Of a stretch of 64,000 nucleotides of DNA, positions 21,493-36,695 are shown in pieces (position 1 is the first letter of the stretch; every line of letters starts with the position of its first letter). The translations under genes and the position numbers were made by a program. Source of the DNA: Diphasiastrum complanatum (lineage: Eukaryota; Streptophyta; Lycopodiopsida; Lycopodiales; Lycopodiaceae); the NCBI GenBank assembly GCA_029204225.1, contig CM055094.1:30065427-30129426 (forward strand), in the 5' to 3' direction. The notes beneath the pieces are model-generated. The model was not told the origin of the DNA. It did no database searches and worked only from the letters and a program-made list of their open reading frames with translations.

Positions 21493-22110
21493 CCTAATAA
21501 CATGGAATTTTGCTTGTTCTTGATATAGTCATGGAGGTAGTTGGAAGCAAACTGGGCCCAGTCATAAAGGTTCTCATTGTGTAGTCTAGAATTAGCCATC
21601 ATGTGGAATAGTTTCATGGGGATATGCGTGATCTTGGACCTATAGCGCTATGTATATTTCGCTAGATAGGCACATGGAGCACCTAAGGGCTTATCATTTA
21701 TGACCTCAATATGGTAACCATATTTTTTTTCCATTTGTCTGCTGAGGGGTCTATGTATTTGAAGTAAGCTATGGATTCAATTTTTTTGAGGGTCCTACTA
21801 ACTGTGTTTGGTCCCCTAGGAAAGCCAAATATATTGAGGTCAGCTCTAGAAATAGGGATAATATAAATAAAATTTTGGTTAGGAGGTAACATGAACTGGA
21901 AAATCTGTCGGTGGGGTTATAAGTAATATGCAAACAAAATGGGCTCTGATAGCCACTGATCAAAAGAGAAAGTTGGAACTCTATGTGGCTCAGGAAATAT
22001 TGTGCCTCCTGGTACCAAGTGTTCATCTCATAGATATCGAGGCTTTCCATGGTGATGTCAATTCTGTCTAGAGTTGGGTCATCAGAACTGGAAGATGTTG
22101 TGGCAGACAT
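21384..22110 (-). pseudogene. Family X coding remnant, copy 5
   Basis: The best N-terminal frame of X: ATG 22110 opens MSATTSSSSDDPTLDRIDIT and stays open to 21769, but a frame change near 21890 is needed to enter MLPPNQNF (21892-21698). After another gap comes MKLFHMMANSRLHNENLYDW (21617-21366). Function unknown. Overlaps the tail of the chimeric ORF on the other strand. Confidence 0.5.
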
Positions 22111-22827
22111 GCTCTGGACTTGGCTGAGGACTCTGTTGAAGGTTCGGCTCTGGTAATAGACAAGTGGAGTCTTGGCTTGGTCGACTGTGGAGGGCTTCGG
22201 ATCGGTCGACTTTTGATGGACTCGTCTCGGTCAACTTTGTATGCAGAGTATGGACGCTCAGCTCGGTCCATAGTGAATGCAGAGTATGGGGGATCGGCTT
22301 TATGAGCAGTGTATGTAGAGTATTGCTCGGCAGTGTATGGAGACTAGAAATTTGTGGAAAAATTTGGAGCAATGTCGTTCTGATAGGATGTGGAAACGAT
22401 GATGTTTCTTCGTAGTAACGTACTTTGGCTCGGTCCACGGTGATTGCAGAGTATGGGGGCTCGGCGCTATGAGCAGTGTATATAGAGTATTGCTCGGCAG
22501 TGTATGGAGACTAGAAATTTGTGGAAAAATTTGGAGCAATGTCGCTCTGATAGGATGTGGACACGATGATGTTTCTTTGCGATAACTTACTAGTAGAGAG
22601 CTTTCCACCCAAATCAATGTTGAATGTGTGGTTTTGACAAGCTCCAGTAGCACTACCCCTCAGCATGTGGCTCGTGCTAGATGTGATGATTTTTGTGTAA
22701 TGTAGCAGATCTCGGCAGCTTAGGGTTTTTGAAAATGGATGATGATGGCGCTCTGGATCCATGGTGGATGTATGTAGATGGTGTCCAAGGATGCGAAGGA
22801 GTAATCAAGCATGGTCGTAGCGAATGA
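22111..22827 (-). repeat. Family X leader, copy 5, with internal duplication
   Basis: The usual leader, except that about 200 bp (minisatellite edge to GATGATGTTTC) is present twice, at about 22280-22430 and 22435-22580. Telo-box-like site near 22721-22729 and the 30-codon plus ORF at 22735-22827. Confidence 0.55.
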
Positions 22828-23370
22828 TAGATCGCCACTAAAAGATGGAAAATCAATCCTTTGAAGCTATAGCTTTTCAAAGCTTCTGAATTCCATTTCC
22901 ATGCCTGAAGAAGGAAGTGCCAGCATCAAATCTTCTCCCATCATAGTTTGTTTGCATTTCCTAAAAAGCATGCATGGTAGCATGGCAGTAAAGCATGATA
23001 TTGTGACTTTTTGTAATGTTCTGCAACATTTGCTTACATACATAGCTACACCAAATGAGAAAATTAAGGACCTAGATCCTTAAAGAGTTTTATGAGGTTG
23101 AAATTCTAGTTGTTCTACCAATCAACTTCCTCTGAAAGTTTCTTTTTGGTGGAAATGATGCTATTTATACCAAGTGTAGACTAATTTGTAATGGCAAAGA
23201 TCGAGTTTGCAGCTCACCATGATTATGATTTTGCAAGTAGCCTATTATAAGCAAATTGTGCTACACTTTCGTGTTATCTTAGCACATTTGAATGTAGCTT
23301 GTGATATTATTGGTTCGATATTCTAGTAGCTTTTTTACGCCATTTAAGGTAAGAGAAAGAGAGCACAATC
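22828..23370. repeat. LE block, copy 6
   Basis: 60-codon ORF at 22901-23083 and minus-strand TATA box at plus 23161-23169. Truncated at about 23370, inside the purine stretch, and joined to NC. Confidence 0.6.
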
Positions 23371-24022
23371 TTTAACGCTTGCTTCTTGTACAGCCAAATT
23401 ACCTTCCAATTTTTTCAAGCCTATTTGCGGTAAAGTGTCTCACATCTCTATGGAACATATGCACAAAAGTGAATCACTTTCTGCCACGTGATGATAGTGA
23501 TACATTGTGCACTAGGGAATCACATTGTTGATAAGCTGGATTCACATTTACATCATGAAGCAAATAGTCTTGTAAGTTTCGTGTTCAAGTGGATCGGAAA
23601 CTCGCTCCAATTGATGTTGAGATTAATATATCATGCTATCTCTAGCCTAATAGCCACACACTAGATGTTTGGATATAGAAAATATTCACACAAGGGGACA
23701 TAGGTCTACCACGTAGGTCTGCCACGTAGTTTTCAATCAATCAAAAGGAAGGTAGATCCTTATCTTTGGTACTATAATAGTTATTTCTTAGACTTATTCA
23801 GATCTTAGAAATTAAATTTTAGGGTCAGCCCAAAGTTTTTGACAAGTGCTCATCAAGTGAATGCAATTCTAGTCAAGATTGTGTTCAATTTTGCTTGATT
23901 TGTGAGATATTTGGATTGATTATTGCATGATGATTCAACTGATCTTGTAGGAATGATTTGAAGAGGCATATTTATGTGCATATGATTCCTTTTGGTTCAG
24001 GTTAGGTGAATCCTATATCCTT
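23371..24022. repeat. NC block, copy 4, leads into copia gag
   Basis: Non-coding. Its right end is continuous with the copia gag start, supporting its reading as copia 5' leader. No PBS or LTR end recognised. Confidence 0.45.
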
Positions 24023-25006
24023 GTGAAGTCGAGATCAAGGAGGAGGCAGTCGAGATCAATGAATGCATATCTTTTGGATTCACATGATAGATTGAATGCT
24101 TCTAATTATTCAATTTGGAAGCTAAGAATGGAATCAATCCTTATTTTACAAGATCTAATGGATATAGTGAGTGGCGAAGAGGATGAGCCTATTCACCCTC
24201 AAGAAGCTACAAAATACAAAAGGAGGTGCAAGGTTGCTCTCCATTGTATAAAATGAATGTAGCTCATGAGCTTCTTAAGGAGGTAGGTGCTTGCATCTTG
24301 GCTCAAGAATCATGGGAAACTCTTCAAAAGATATATGAATCCAAGAATACTTCAAGGTTGATATCCTTGAAGAATCTAATCCATATGTGATGAGAGTCAA
24401 GGACTTAAACAAAGAGCTTGCTTACATAGGAGATTCCATTAAGGAAAGTGAACTTGTTCAACCAATCTTCAATGGTTTAAGTATGGATTTTGCTAACTTG
24501 GTGCAAGGCTATGCAGTCATGGGCAAGTTGCCTTCACTTGAAGATCTCCAAGGATTCCTCATGGTCGAGGAGAGTAGGAGAACTCACATCAAGTCAAGGA
24601 TGGAGAAGCTCTCCCTCAATAATGGAGATGACAAGGCTCTTTTCATCAAGATCAAGAGAAAATACAAAGGCAAAGGTGTTGCATTCAAGAAGAACCAAGT
24701 CAAAGCTCGAGCAAGCCAAAGAAGGATAAGTCGGAGATCAAATGCTACTTTTGTGGCAAGACGAGGCACTATGCCTCGGAGTGCTTCAAGAAGAAGCAAA
24801 CTCAAAGTCAAGAAAACCTTGGTCAAGAGGAAGAGGAGAGCTCTCATGAAGATTTTGTCATGATGTCAAGTTTCTCATCTTCAAGCATAAGAGGTGAAGA
24901 CCCTTGGTGGATAGATAGTGGGGCTACCTCCCACATGACAAGTAAGAGGGAGTATTTTTCAACCTTATCTACCTATGAAGGACTTATAACGTAAATTTTT
25001 ACAGCA
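24023..25006 (+). pseudogene. Ty1/copia gag-protease, most complete gag copy
   Basis: Includes the gag N-terminus missing elsewhere: about residue 12 reads MNAYLLDSHDRLNASNYSIW, matching the usual copia gag opening (L.G.NY..W), followed by LRMESILILQDLMDIV. The frame breaks at about 24254 (TGA), resumes through WETLQKIYESKNTS, shifts again near 24365 and 24705, and then gives the zinc knuckle CYFCGKTRHYASEC and protease DPWWIDSGATSHM before a TAA near 24990. Several breaks are shared with 20305-20968. Dead element. Confidence 0.8.
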
Positions 25007-25054
25007 AATAATTATGCTTATAAGATAGAAGGAATAGGATCCATACCTTTATGC

Positions 25055-25528
25055 TTGGGATCTTCAAGGAAGATCAAGATTGATGGAGTGCTTTACATTT
25101 TCAGTATCACTAAGAACTTGCTTAGTGTAGGGCAATTGCTTGACAATCGTTTGATTGTGGAGTTCGCCACAAATACATGTAACATCAAGAAGGATGGCAA
25201 GATCATTGCTAAAGGGGTGATGATCTCCACACAACCCGGCCTCACTCTTCAAAAGGTGATCGGTCATCTTCTTCAGGAAGAAATGCAAAGAAAGACCAAC
25301 GGCCTGTCCATCAAAGACAAATCCATGGCCCTGTACACCAAGAAGAAAGACTATTCGAAGGGCAAGAATCAAGTGCAGCAGCAACAGCAGAAGCCTCACA
25401 CTCAAGGTGAGAATAGTGGATCGCTGGTTCCGAGGGAGTCTCCCAAGCTTTTATCTGCTAGTATCAATTGGTCTCGAACTCGAGGTCGGTGGCTCAACTG
25501 CTGCAAAGTGACATCTATCAGAAGATAG
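25055..25528 (+). pseudogene. Three-part chimeric ORF, copy 3
   Basis: Same fusion as 21019-21492 with a handful of substitutions (EFATNTCNIKKDG retained, VMISTQPGLTLQKV). It lies the same distance behind the copia protease, so the 20.3-23.1 and 24.4-26.7 kb blocks are duplicates. Confidence 0.6.
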
Positions 25529-26149
25529 CCTAATAATGTGGAAGTTTGCTTGTTCTTGATATAGTCATGGAGGCAGTTGGAAGCAAACTGGGCCTAGTCA
25601 TAAAGGTTCTCATTGTGTAGTCTAGAATCAGCCATCCTGTGGAATAGTTTCATGGGGATATGCGTGATCTTGGACCTATAGCATTGTGTATATTTCGCTA
25701 GATAGGCACATGGAGCACCTAAGGGCTTATCATTTATGACCTCAATATGGTAACCATCTTTTTTTTCCATTTGTCCGCTGAGGGGTCTATGTATTTGAAG
25801 TATGCTATGGATTCAATTTTTTTGAGGGTCCTACTAACTGTGTTTGGTCCCCTAGGGAAGCCAAATGTATTGAGGTCAGCTCCAGAAATAGGGATAATAT
25901 AAACAAAATTTTGGTTAGGAGGTAACATGAATTGGAAAATCTGTCGGTGGGGTTATAAGCAATATGCAATCAAAATGGGCTCTGATAGCCACTGATCTAA
26001 AAAGGAAGTTGGAACTCTATGTGGCTCAGGAACTAGTGTGCCACCTGGTACCAAGTGTTCATCTCATAGATATCGAGGCTTTCCATGGTGATGTCAATTC
26101 TGTCTAGAGTTGGGTCATCAGAACTGGAAGATGTTGTGGCAGACATGTT
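25420..26149 (-). pseudogene. Family X coding remnant, copy 6
   Basis: Minus-strand X with start region at about 26147 and the MLPPNQNFVYIIPISGADL block at 25928-25734; the remainder is frame-broken. Primer-binding-site-like motif at plus 25978-25991. Confidence 0.5.
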
Positions 26150-26696
26150 CTGGACTCAGTTGAGGACTCTGTTGAAGGTTTGGCTCTGGTAACAGACAAG
26201 TGGAGTCTCGGCTCGGTCGACTATGGAGGGCTTTGGATTGGTCGACTTTTGATGGACTCGTCTCGGTCAACTTTGTATGCAGAGTATGGATGCTCAGCTC
26301 GGTCCATAGTGAATGCAGAGTATGGGGGATCGGCTCTATGAGCAGTGTATGTAGAGTATTGCTCGGCAGTGTATGGAGACTAGAAATTTGTGGAAAAATT
26401 TGGAGCAATGTCGTTCTGATAGGATGTGGAAACGATGATGTTTCTTCGTAGTAACGTACTAGTAGCGAGCTTTCAACCCAAATCGGTGTTGAATGTGCGG
26501 CTTTGACAAGCTCCAGGAGCACTACCCCCCCGCATTTGGCTCGTGCTAGATGTGACGATTTTTGTGTAATGTAGCAGATCTCGGCAGCTTAGGGTTTTTG
26601 AAAATGGATGATGATGGCGCTCCGGATCCGTGGTGGATGTATGTAGATGGTGTCCAAGGATGCGAAGGAGTAATCAAGCACTGTCGTAGTGAATGA
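26150..26696 (-). repeat. Family X leader, copy 6
   Basis: About two 36-bp units, telo-box-like site near 26590-26597, 30-codon plus ORF at 26604-26696. Confidence 0.55.
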
Positions 26697-27170
26697 TAGA
26701 TCGCCACTAAAAGATAGAAAATCGATCCTTTGAAGTTATAGCTTCCCAAGGCTTCTGAATTTCATTTCCATGTCTAAAGGAGGAAGTGCCAGCATCAAAT
26801 CTTCTCCCATCAGAGTTTGTTTTCATTTCCTAAAAAGCATGCATGGCAGCATGGCAGTAAAGCGTGATATTGTGATTTTTTGTAATGTTCCCATGTATGT
26901 GATGATTTTTGTTGTTTAATTATATCGATGTTGATTGAAACTATGATAGCTTCGTGGTTGTCATTCGTAATATTAAAAGTTTTTTTTCACCTTATCTTGG
27001 GGCAAGTTCACAAATAGCAAGGTAACAAATTGGGACTCGGCAAGAACTCACTCCAAATAACTTTTTGAGCTTCACTAACTTATTCTCATAAATTTATCAT
27101 TGTGTTTAACTTGCCATATACCAGTTTTATAAGTATTTGCTTGATCCTTTACTCTTAAATGCACCATAAT
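26697..27170. repeat. LE/NC block, copy 7, internally deleted
   Basis: The 60-codon ORF is lost (its start is followed by TAA). A deletion at about 26890 removes the rest of LE, including the TATA box, and joins to its far end, then NC to 27170. Confidence 0.55.
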
Positions 27171-27545
27171 GCTACTCCCTTACTAGCCATAACTTCTTCA
27201 CCGTAGCTCGGAACTAGGTCATGTTGGGTGTCGTTGAGAAAGCTCTCGTCGAGGGCTTTCTAATGGCACCGTAATCGTGTCTATCCGAGTTGCCGTTCAA
27301 AAGTTACACTGTTTTTTTGCTGAGTTGCATACTATACTACAAATAAAATGGCTTATTTACGGGCTGCCCCGACGCAAAATTACAGTTCTTTTAAAAAGAA
27401 AAGAAAATCAATTTGAAGGAGCTACGTTACGTAGATTTCAAATTTGAGTGTTTTGATTGGACCATGTGGAAGAAACTTTTGAGGAAAAATATAAAAGGTA
27501 TGTTTTTGAAAGGCCCCTTTTGTGGTCAAATTTTCTGTAATGGTT
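27171..27545. other. Insertion of unrelated sequence in NC
   Basis: Relative to the other NC copies, about 375 bp starting CTACTCCCTTACTAGCCAT replaces part of the block. It is GC-richer than its surroundings and has no ORF of note. I do not recognise it and see no clear terminal repeats. Confidence 0.4.
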
Positions 27546-28294
<749 letters not shown>

Positions 28295-28346
28295 TATCGA
28301 TGTTTTCTGTCCTTCTGATTTCACCTCTTATTTTCGTCATTTACAG

Positions 28347-28560
28347 GAGGCTGAAGAGTCTCAGAAAAGGATTGTTGATCCAACATCGGCTTAGGAAGAT
28401 GGAGCAGGACCTAGAAATGAACATAGTACCGGCGGCTGAGAAAATCCGTTAGGCCAAAATATCAGAAACTACGAAATCTATATGAGGAAGAGATTTGGAG
28501 GCACATGATATCAGTAATTCGATTCTGGTAGGATGCAAAGACGCGGACAAGTGAGTTCCA
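28347..28560 (+). pseudogene. Decayed in-frame 5' extension of the two-repeat gene
   Basis: From a likely splice acceptor at 28345-28346 the frame of the downstream ORF can be read for about 71 codons (basic RLKSLRKGLLIQHRLRKMEQ, then MNIVPAAEKIR), interrupted by TAG at 28450, TGA at 28483 and TGA at 28552. The last 17 codons (ILVGCKDADK, stop, VP) align with the linker between the two repeats (TLIGRKDGDKSVP), where the same codon is TCA. The gene therefore probably once began further upstream. Confidence 0.5.
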
Positions 28561-29832
28561 ATGACGGCATCTAATTTGATCGAGAGCTCTTCTCAGCCAG
28601 AATTAATGGCGTCTACCGCGCACGTGAATGAAAGGCTTGAGCAAGCACCAAAGCAAGTCCAGAATGATCCTTCTTTCGACCCAAGATTTCGTAGAAGACG
28701 AGCATGGAGATCGAAAGACAACATATCAGCATATCCTTGCAACTTTGCGATAATAGATGGCTCGTTCTCTTCTCAGAAGGAATGTCATACATCAATCAAT
28801 AATTTCTGGGAACTGAGTTCCGATTCTCGCGATCCGACAATCCAGCTACAACACAAGTTCTGCCAGTTTCTGATGACTGTCATGGGCCAAAGGTTTGAGC
28901 AAGATCCACAATTTTCCATCAATCCCAACAAAGCGGGCCTTCACATGGAGGATACCAGGATCTATTTATGGATTCAATACTTTCCTGCAGACTCCATACA
29001 TATCTTCGAAGAGATGTGCACTTCAGGATTTATCATCAATGCTGATGAGGGTTACATGTACACCCAGAGATCAAAAGCATTTACTGGTCGAAGACAAATA
29101 TTGACTCGAAACTGCTTCAACTGGCTACGTGGGCAAAATCATAAGCATGCCAGTAAGTCGACTCTGATAGGACGAAAAGACGGGGACAAGTCAGTTCCAA
29201 CGACGGCATCTAATTTGATCAGGAGCTCTTCTCAGCCAGATTTAATTGCGTCAACCGGTTGGAGAGCTCCATTCCTCAAAGATACGTACGTCTATGAAAT
29301 GCTTGATCAATCACCAAAGCAAATTCAAAATGATCCTTCTTTCGACCCAAGTTTTCGTAGAAGACGAGCGCTGGCATGGAGATCGGAAGACAACATATCA
29401 GCATATCCTTGCAACTTTGAGATAATAGATGGCTCGTTCTCTTCTAAGAAGGAATGTCATACATCCATCAAGAATTTTTGCAAATTAACTTCCGATTCTG
29501 ACGATCCTACAATCAAGCTACAACACAAGTTCTGCCAGTTTCTGATGACTGTCATGGGCCGACGGTTTGAGCAGGATCCACAATTTTTCATCAATCCCAA
29601 CAAACTGGCGCTTCACATGGAGGATACCAGGATCTACTTACGGATACAATACTTTTCTGCAGACTCCATACAAATCTTCGAAGAGATGTGCACTTCAGGC
29701 TTTATCATCAATGCTGATAAGGCTTACACCCAGAGATCAAAAGCACTTGCTGGTCGAAGACAAATGCTGACTCGAACCTGCTCCAAGTGGCTGCGCGAGC
29801 AATATCATAAGCATGATGCCCACTATTCCTGA
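28561..29832 (+). CDS. Unrecognised protein of two 213-codon tandem repeats
   Basis: Open for 423 codons from ATG 28561 to TGA. Unit 1 is residues 1-213 and unit 2 is 214-423. By eye they are about 85 percent identical over the core QNDPSFDPxFRRRRA to TSGFIINAD. Conserved features in both: a basic RRRR patch, SAYPCNF, KECHTSI, LQHKFCQFLMTVMG, NPNK..LHMEDTRIYL, EEMCTSGF and a basic tail ending WLRxQ. Unit 2 has a nine-residue insertion near its start. No signal peptide, membrane segment or known domain is seen. The four cysteines and the aromatic positions are kept, which suggests a fold rather than chance. The ATG may not be the original start, since the frame extends upstream through stops. 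The function is unknown. Confidence 0.6.
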   Translation: MTASNLIESSSQPELMASTAHVNERLEQAPKQVQNDPSFDPRFRRRRAWRSKDNISAYPCNFAIIDGSFSSQKECHTSINNFWELSSDSRDPTIQLQHKFCQFLMTVMGQRFEQDPQFSINPNKAGLHMEDTRIYLWIQYFPADSIHIFEEMCTSGFIINADEGYMYTQRSKAFTGRRQILTRNCFNWLRGQNHKHASKSTLIGRKDGDKSVPTTASNLIRSSSQPDLIASTGWRAPFLKDTYVYEMLDQSPKQIQNDPSFDPSFRRRRALAWRSEDNISAYPCNFEIIDGSFSSKKECHTSIKNFCKLTSDSDDPTIKLQHKFCQFLMTVMGRRFEQDPQFFINPNKLALHMEDTRIYLRIQYFSADSIQIFEEMCTSGFIINADKAYTQRSKALAGRRQMLTRTCSKWLREQYHKHDAHYS

Positions 29833-30590
29833 ACAAATGTTATGAAGAAAATTCTTTAGGTGCAATTTTTTGAATTGAGTACATTGAAAACATCAACATT
29901 TGTTGATTGGAGCTTTTAAGATTGACCATTATATTCATCTAGGGCCAATGTATATGGCACTCAACTGCTAATCTATCTCTCCACTGCTTTTGAAATGTCC
30001 ACTTTAGTTCATAATCTGTGATCTAGATATACCTTCTTCTCGTTGTGTATATATATATGTTCTCATCGTTGATATTTGATTTAATGTATTAAATGAACAT
30101 TGAATGCTCATTAAATCAAAATCAACAATAATTAGGTTACACATATTCTGTTCAAAAAATATTTAGACACACAAAGAAAATATCATATCGACAAGAGGGA
30201 ACATATCACGGCAAAAGGACTAGACAGAAATTGTTTGTTGGTGATCATCCATCCAAAGTAGGTGCACCACTTCCAAATTCTAATGTTACTCCAAGCCTTT
30301 TTGTGAGACTACTAATATTTTTGGAAACCACATGTTCTTCATATTCCAAGCATGCTCAGCATACCTCCAAGCACATAGCAAAGTAAACCGTACATCTTCT
30401 TTCCTTGCCCTACTTGTTGGTCTTCATCTCATATGGTAAGTACTCGACCCTTGGTTGTTCCTTTGAATAAGAGCTTTTTGCTATAGTTTCAAGAAAGAAG
30501 CTTCCTGGGAAAGGGTCAAGTTGGGACTAGCTTAATATATTGATGTCATTTCAAATCATGATAGCTTCATGGTTGTCACTCAAAATAATA
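29833..30590. other. Intergenic, no gene seen
   Basis: AT-rich, with a short (TA)n near 30047-30057. Nothing coding recognised. Probable 3' flank of the two-repeat gene. Confidence 0.5.
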
Positions 30591-30975
30591 GTAAACTGTT
30601 TGGTAACTTGGGGTAGCTTGATATGTAGCTAGGCAACTAAACAACAAATCACCTCTAGATGGCTTCACAAGCTTGTCTAACTCATTCTTATAATTACTAC
30701 CATTGCGTCTAACTTGCCAAATGCTAGGTGTAAAAGTATTTGACAAATGCATAACTCTTTACTCTCCAAGTCTTAAGACTTACCAAGTGTTGTTTGTAGC
30801 TCATACTAGATGCTTTGAGAAGTTATATTAAGAATTGGGGGGGGGGGTTATCGCAAAGAATCCGATCTTGCCAAATACTAGGTGTAAAAGTGTTTGACAT
30901 ATTCCTGACTCTTTACTCTCCAAGTGTTGTTTTTAGCTCATAGTACATGCTTTGAGAATAATGTTACTGGTTATA
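30591..30975. repeat. Inverted, diverged copy of the RT-element flank, with poly-G
   Basis: Reverse-complement relative of 23-290. The terminal part is present twice, about 115-130 bp apart: once with an 11-G run (30837-30847), once with only about five G (near 30982). The homopolymer is therefore an internal, length-variable tract rather than an element end. Confidence 0.5.
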
Positions 30976-33270
<2,295 letters not shown>

Positions 33271-33274
33271 AGGC

Positions 33275-33718
33275 CTACATGGCTTGCCACATGGCAACCC
33301 TCAAGCCTGCATGATTTGCCATGTGGCATACCGCTGTCATAGGTGTTTCGAAACCGACAAGAAGCATGTCCTTGGGCATCAGTGTCACCCTCTTGCGATG
33401 AATGGAACACAACATCGAATCCTCAAACAATTTTGTCTGGAAGTCCTCGTATGCAATATGGAGGGCCTCCAATGCAGCGATATTCCACCTCACTACATAG
33501 GGCAGATGCGTGGTCATATCTTGTGTAACCTCCCTCATAGCCCGGTACAAGGCTGCTTTCAGGATCACAAGTTTGGTGTACCTCTGCAAGGCCCTGATGT
33601 CCCTCAACCATGGACGGCGAGGTCTTACGCGTCTTTTCAGAAGTATGGGTTCAAATGTCTGGGGACGGGACGGTTGAACAAAATGGGTAAGCCTACCAGT
33701 TTGCTTCGTCCGAGCCAT
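33275..33718 (-). pseudogene. CENH3: CENH3-like histone H3 ORF, module 1 (frameshifted C-terminus)
   Basis: ATG 33718 opens MARTKQTGRLTHF. The histone fold is clear: alphaN/alpha1 (PWLRDIRALQRYTKLVIL), alpha1 end (MREVTQDM), alpha2 (ALEALHIAYEDFQTKLFED), then SMLCSIHRKRVTLMPKD, matching the H3 loop 2/alpha3 consensus. Compared with the second copy, a 4-base deletion after MLLV shifts the frame, so the last 27 or so residues come from flanking repeat sequence and the C-terminal end is lost. The ORF is intronless. Upstream, 330 bp away, is a minus-strand TATA box (plus 34048-34054). Paralogue of 36696-37070, with about ten amino-acid differences. Confidence 0.75.
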
Positions 33719-34047
33719 TGAGGCCAGATATCTATACCATGCGAGGACAGAGATACAGCAGAAGAGAGAGCTAAATTATCTGGCATTATGGCGACACTGA
33801 GAACTCTAAGAGTGATATTGCTACAACGCGAGAGAGTGGCAGAGACAGGCGGGGAGAGTCAGGGGTTTGCATGATGGCGATACTGGGAAAGTCAGGCTGA
33901 TATCGCTACCACGTGAGAGGGTGTAAGGAATAGGCCTGGGGACGAGGTCGCTCGCATGATGGCGATATCACGAATGCAGGTCGTATGGAAGCAATCAAAC
34001 ATGACAGCAAATTATGCGAAAACCTATACAATCCCCGGGAATGGACT
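33719..34047. other. 5' flank of H3-like ORF, module 1
   Basis: Probable 5' untranslated region on the minus strand, about 300 bp between the TATA box and ATG. It contains related ATGGCGATA..GCTACnACG words at about 33790, 33870 and 33955. No ORF. Confidence 0.45.
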
Positions 34048-34522
34048 TATATAGGAGACAAAAGTTGGCACGTGTGAATCCCAGCGACACGTGGCCCAGT
34101 CAATAGCTGACATGTGGAACCACACGTTTGTATACGCATGTGTGAAACTGCACGTCTGGATCAACACGTGTGGGATCCCATGTGGGGACATGTGGCCGAA
34201 TGGATCACCGACATGTGTTCTTGCACGTATCGGCTCGCACGTGTGGTCACGTGGCCCAATCAGTAACTGACGTGTGGGACCACACTTCTGTATCCGCACG
34301 TGTGAAACTTGCACATGTGGCCATGTGGTCGAATGGTTTGGTGACGTGTGTTCTGGCACGTGTTAGCTAACACGTGTGGGCACGTGGCCGAATGGCAGAT
34401 TGACGTGTATTGTAGCACGTGTGCTCTCACACGTGTGGACGGTTGTATTACGCGCCATAGATCTGATCCGTTGTTGGATCGACGAGTGTACGGCTTGGGT
34501 TTTATTGGTTTTAGCTATATAA
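34048..34522. promoter_or_regulatory. ACGT-core cluster between divergent TATA boxes, module 1
   Basis: Minus-strand TATATAA at plus 34048-34054 faces the H3-like ORF. Plus-strand TATATAA at 34516-34522 faces the antisense side of family Y. Between them are about fifteen ACGT cores, mostly CACGTG or ACACGTGG. CACGTATCGG and CATGTG variants show how some cores decay. Confidence 0.6.
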
Positions 34523-35062
34523 ATGTTGTTTGATCAGTTAAAACATTTCGCTAAGTTTTGGATTTTCACTCCCTGTAGCTCTTGGTGTGTGAACCAAATA
34601 TCATTCCACCTTAAAATCACCTATTCTAGGAACATTGAGTGGTGTGTCGCTCATATGATTCTTAATTATCTCTAGATATTCTGTTTTACTAAAAATCCAA
34701 AATAGAATTTCATGATTTTCTTTAAAACCTGTTTGAAACACAAAATCATGAGCTATTTTAAGAGAATTGAGCTCATATCTATAATAACAAAACAATATTA
34801 GCTTAAAACACAAAACCATTAATTCTCGAAATGAATTAGTTGCTAGTACTCAATAGAATAGATTTAAACCTGGAAAGCTGCCAACCACCAAATATTATTT
34901 TCGGACTGCACAGTGAAATTAAGACTCTACGAGTTTACCGTATTGCTTAATGTTCCATTCATAAGTGTAACACTAACCCTTTCCAACTTTTGTCCCTTTA
35001 TTACTTCTGATTCATCTAACTTGGAAAACTGATATCAATTTTTCAAAAATTTCGTTTGTGAT
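34523..35062 (-). pseudogene. Family Y 3' fragment, module 1
   Basis: Minus-strand Y tail: HDFVFQTGFKENHEILFWIF, then MSDTPLNVPRIGDFKVE (34819-34601), plus upstream sequence to 35062. There the module stops and unrelated intergenic DNA (an AAGGGCCTAAATAG segment) begins. Lacks the coiled coil and first exon. Confidence 0.5.
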
Positions 35063-36690
<1,628 letters not shown>

Positions 36691-36695
36691 GTGTT

